From Gemmatimonadota bacterium (GTDB lineage Bacteria; Gemmatimonadota; Gemmatimonadetes; Gemmatimonadales; GWC2-71-9), in the NCBI GenBank assembly GCA_025361465.1, contig JANYAG010000356.1:1-14326 (forward strand): DNA of 14,326 bases. Direction: 5' to 3'. The notes under the pieces are model-generated. The model had not been told where the DNA came from, ran no database searches, and saw only the letters and a list, made by a program, of their open reading frames with translations. Of this stretch, positions 12,916 to 14,326 are shown in pieces (the stretch's first letter is position 1; every line of letters begins with the position of its first letter). The position numbers and the translations under genes were made by a program.

Positions 12916-13005
12916 GAATACACTACATGGCAAGATGTTACGAGCGACACTTCAACCACCGTGTTATCAACAGCACGCTGGTGGGATACCCCCCACCCCA
13001 TGATA
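12916..13005. other. Spacer between the glycosyltransferase gene and the tRNA pair
   Basis: This 90-bp stretch holds one DnaA-box-like 9-mer (12964-12972), a 6-bp stem GGTGGG/CCCACC (12980-12998) and presumably the tRNA promoter. On the tRNA strand TTGAAG and TAACAT are present but are not correctly spaced, so I do not assign a promoter. Confidence 0.45.
12964..12972 (+). promoter_or_regulatory. DnaA-box-like 9-mer
   Basis: TTATCAACA, identical to the second box of the pair at 12534 and in the same orientation, lies upstream of the tRNA genes. Confidence 0.45.
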
Positions 13006-14118
13006 TCAGCGCTTGGTGAGCGAGTTTTCCACAGGCACTGGGCCCTTGGGAGCCCGGACCTGCTGGTAGAGCTTGAGGTGGGCATCGGTCATCGCTGCCA
13101 GCGAGAATCGCTGCCGCACCCGCTCCCTCCCTGCCCTGCCCAGCCGATCTCGCAACTCGGCGTCTTCGGCCAAGGTGCGCATGGCCTCGGCAAGCGCCCC
13201 GATATCGCGCATCGGAACTTCGAGCCCAGTCACCCCGTCCTGGTTCACCTCCCGCACCCCGGAAGGGACGTCGGTCGTGATCACCGGCCGACCCGCGGCC
13301 ATCGCCTCGAGCAAGACCATCCCAAACATCTCCTCAACACTCACCGACGGGAGTACCAGGAAGTCAGCGTCGGCCATCCGCCTTGGCAGGTCCTCGTCAG
13401 GGTACTCGCCGTACCATTTGACACGGTCGTCCACCGCCAGGGCCCGGGCAAGCGTCCGCAGCCTGTTGGCCTGTGGGCCACTCCCAACGATGTCCAGTCG
13501 GAGGTTGGGCACAAGTTCAAGGGCGCGAAGCAGGAAATCCACACCCTTGAACGCATGGAGGTGCCCGATGAACAGGGCCCGAGGAGGATTCCCGGGCGAG
13601 GGTGGCGGGACAAGCTCCCAACGCCTCTCACCAATTCCGAACGGGATCACCGTCACCTTTTCCTCGAATCCCCTCAGTTCAGAGCACAGCGCGATGTGGG
13701 CCCGGCTCGGCACCACGATCGCCTCAGCCCGCCAGAGAACGTACTTCGACGGCAGCTTGTACTTGAATGAGGGGTAGTCAGCGTGCTGGGTGACCACCAG
13801 GGGCGCCAGGGAAGGCCTTAGCGCGTAGGCGATATCGGCCAGGGAGTTCGGGTGGTGAAGATGGATGACATCCGCCCGCTTCCAAGCCGCAGCCAAGTAG
13901 GCCGGGGCAAGTTCCTGGGTGCCGACCGGTGCGAACGACCAGGCCCGCTTCACCGGCGTACGGCGGCGCTTCCCTGGAGGTGGGTCGCCGAAGGCGGTGA
14001 TCGCGATGACCTCAGCCTCGTGGCCCCTTTCGGCCGCCCCTTCAGCCAATCCCTGCACCACCCGCTCCATGCCTCCGGAGCGTGGCCAGTAGTATTTGGC
14101 GAGGTGCAGGATACGCAT
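13006..14118 (-). CDS. GT4-type glycosyltransferase
   Basis: The protein has 370 residues and the GT-B fold of the GT4 family. It opens with MRILHLAKYYWPRSGGMERV, the N-terminal glycine loop. FIGHLHAFKGVDFLLRAL (about 183-200) begins the nucleotide-sugar domain. EEMFGMVLLEAMAAGRPVI carries the EX7E pair E263/E271, and ITTDVPSGVREV follows. Such retaining enzymes transfer a sugar from a nucleotide donor onto lipid-linked or polysaccharide acceptors at the inner membrane. No transmembrane segment is evident and the acceptor cannot be told from sequence. The ATG at 14118 is chosen over an in-frame GTG at 14139 because the family starts at MRIL and the extra codons overlap a palindrome. The neighbouring heptose kinase and divergent glycosyltransferase-like gene suggest LPS, capsule or exopolysaccharide synthesis. 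The last codons contain a TTTTCCACA sequence on the plus strand. Confidence 0.92.
   Translation of the reverse strand: MRILHLAKYYWPRSGGMERVVQGLAEGAAERGHEAEVIAITAFGDPPPGKRRRTPVKRAWSFAPVGTQELAPAYLAAAWKRADVIHLHHPNSLADIAYALRPSLAPLVVTQHADYPSFKYKLPSKYVLWRAEAIVVPSRAHIALCSELRGFEEKVTVIPFGIGERRWELVPPPSPGNPPRALFIGHLHAFKGVDFLLRALELVPNLRLDIVGSGPQANRLRTLARALAVDDRVKWYGEYPDEDLPRRMADADFLVLPSVSVEEMFGMVLLEAMAAGRPVITTDVPSGVREVNQDGVTGLEVPMRDIGALAEAMRTLAEDAELRDRLGRAGRERVRQRFSLAAMTDAHLKLYQQVRAPKGPVPVENSLTKR
13025..13033 (+). promoter_or_regulatory. DnaA-box-like 9-mer inside the glycosyltransferase 3' end
   Basis: TTTTCCACA differs at one position from the DnaA box consensus and has the same orientation as the three other boxes. 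It is within coding sequence, so it may be incidental. Confidence 0.35.
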
Positions 14119-14120
14119 AC

Positions 14121-14140
14121 TGTGAAAGTTAACGATCACA
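14121..14140. promoter_or_regulatory. 20-bp palindrome, candidate operator between divergent glycosyltransferase-like genes
   Basis: TGTGA-N10-TCACA with the palindromic core GTTAAC exactly at its centre: 16 of 20 positions are symmetric. It fills more than half of the 38-bp divergent gap, 2 nt from one start codon and 16 nt from the other. The half-sites equal those of CRP/FNR-type regulators, but the 10-bp spacing is not CRP's 6 bp. A dimeric regulator bound here could control both genes. Confidence 0.5.
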
Positions 14141-14156
14141 CCCCCATCTTTGTCGG

Positions 14157-14326
14157 ATGCGGATTCTCATGCTGTCTCCCGACGAGCCGCCCCTCGGGTT
14201 GCTACACGCGCTGGCCGCGCTGGACATCGTCCCCGTGGTGGTCCGGCACACCCGCGAGGATGCGACCGAAGGAACGATCCAGTTCGTCCGGGTAGCGACG
14301 CGCGGGGATGCGGCGCGCCCAGCCGA
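14157..14326 (+). CDS. N-terminal fragment of a probable glycosyltransferase
   Basis: This frame is open from the ATG at 14157 to the right edge (56 complete codons). It begins MRILMLSPDEPPLGLLHALA, then LDIVPVVVRHTRED. The MRILMLS...LHALAALD(I)VPVVV layout resembles the first beta-alpha-beta unit of GT-B glycosyltransferases, although the usual GG(L/M) loop is only partly recognisable (PPLGLL). It diverges from the minus-strand GT4 gene across 38 bp. There is no clear Shine-Dalgarno, and an in-frame ATG at 14169 is an alternative. Too little sequence is available to settle the family. Confidence 0.55.
   Translation, partial: MRILMLSPDEPPLGLLHALAALDIVPVVVRHTREDATEGTIQFVRVATRGDAARPA

Noticed and set aside
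12980..12998. GGTGGG/CCCACC hairpin as terminator of the glycosyltransferase gene
   Set aside because: The stem is only 6 bp and no T-run follows on the minus strand, so it is not supported as a terminator.

Overview
The window is GC-rich, densely coding bacterial chromosome. It encodes HrcA, DnaJ, Obg, DprA, HemW and a heptose-phosphate kinase of the type used for LPS or S-layer ADP-heptose. Its two tRNA genes do not encode the CCA end. Together these suggest a high-GC, Gram-negative-type lineage. My best guess is Gemmatimonadota or a relative, but this is inferred from general resemblance and I could not test it. No insertion sequence, integrase, phage gene or CRISPR array is visible.

Layout. 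(1) Positions 1-217, minus: N-terminus of an isocitrate/isopropylmalate dehydrogenase family enzyme. A 300-bp divergent gap separates it from (2) 518-2781, plus: a three-gene signalling cassette. It holds a PAS plus histidine-phosphoacceptor protein that stops before any ATPase domain, a single-domain receiver, and a receiver fused to an HD-GYP (c-di-GMP phosphodiesterase) domain. (3) Positions 2753-11452, minus: nine tightly packed genes. Read 5' to 3' they are asparaginase II, a carboxymuconolactone-decarboxylase-family protein, obg, dprA, hemW, hrcA, dnaJ, prmA and rsmE. Most junctions are 1-4 nt stop/start overlaps, so they are probably one operon. Its distal half has the gene order of the Firmicutes dnaK operon (hemW-hrcA-grpE-dnaK-dnaJ-prmA-rsmE), but grpE and dnaK are absent. 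(4) Positions 11513-12517, plus: a stand-alone D-glycero-beta-D-manno-heptose-7-phosphate kinase. (5) Positions 12518-13005: an intergenic block with DnaA-box-like 9-mers, a strong hairpin and two minus-strand tRNA genes, Val(CAC) and one with a CAT anticodon. (6) Positions 13006-14118, minus: a GT4-type glycosyltransferase. It diverges across 38 bp, which contain a 20-bp palindrome, from (7) 14157 to the right edge, plus: the start of another protein that resembles a glycosyltransferase N-terminus.

How the parts may work together. Region 3 joins protein-quality control (HrcA, DnaJ) to ribosome modification and assembly (PrmA, RsmE, Obg), heme trafficking (HemW) and DNA uptake/recombination (DprA). 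Regions 4, 6 and 7 suggest surface glycan synthesis. Region 2 is a phosphorelay-like cassette whose output is probably c-di-GMP breakdown, but its own kinase cannot bind ATP as encoded.

The points most worth a second look are the ATPase-less kinase with its receiver/HD-GYP partners, the DnaA-box cluster around the tRNAs, the heat-shock operon without grpE-dnaK, and the palindrome between the two glycosyltransferase-like genes.
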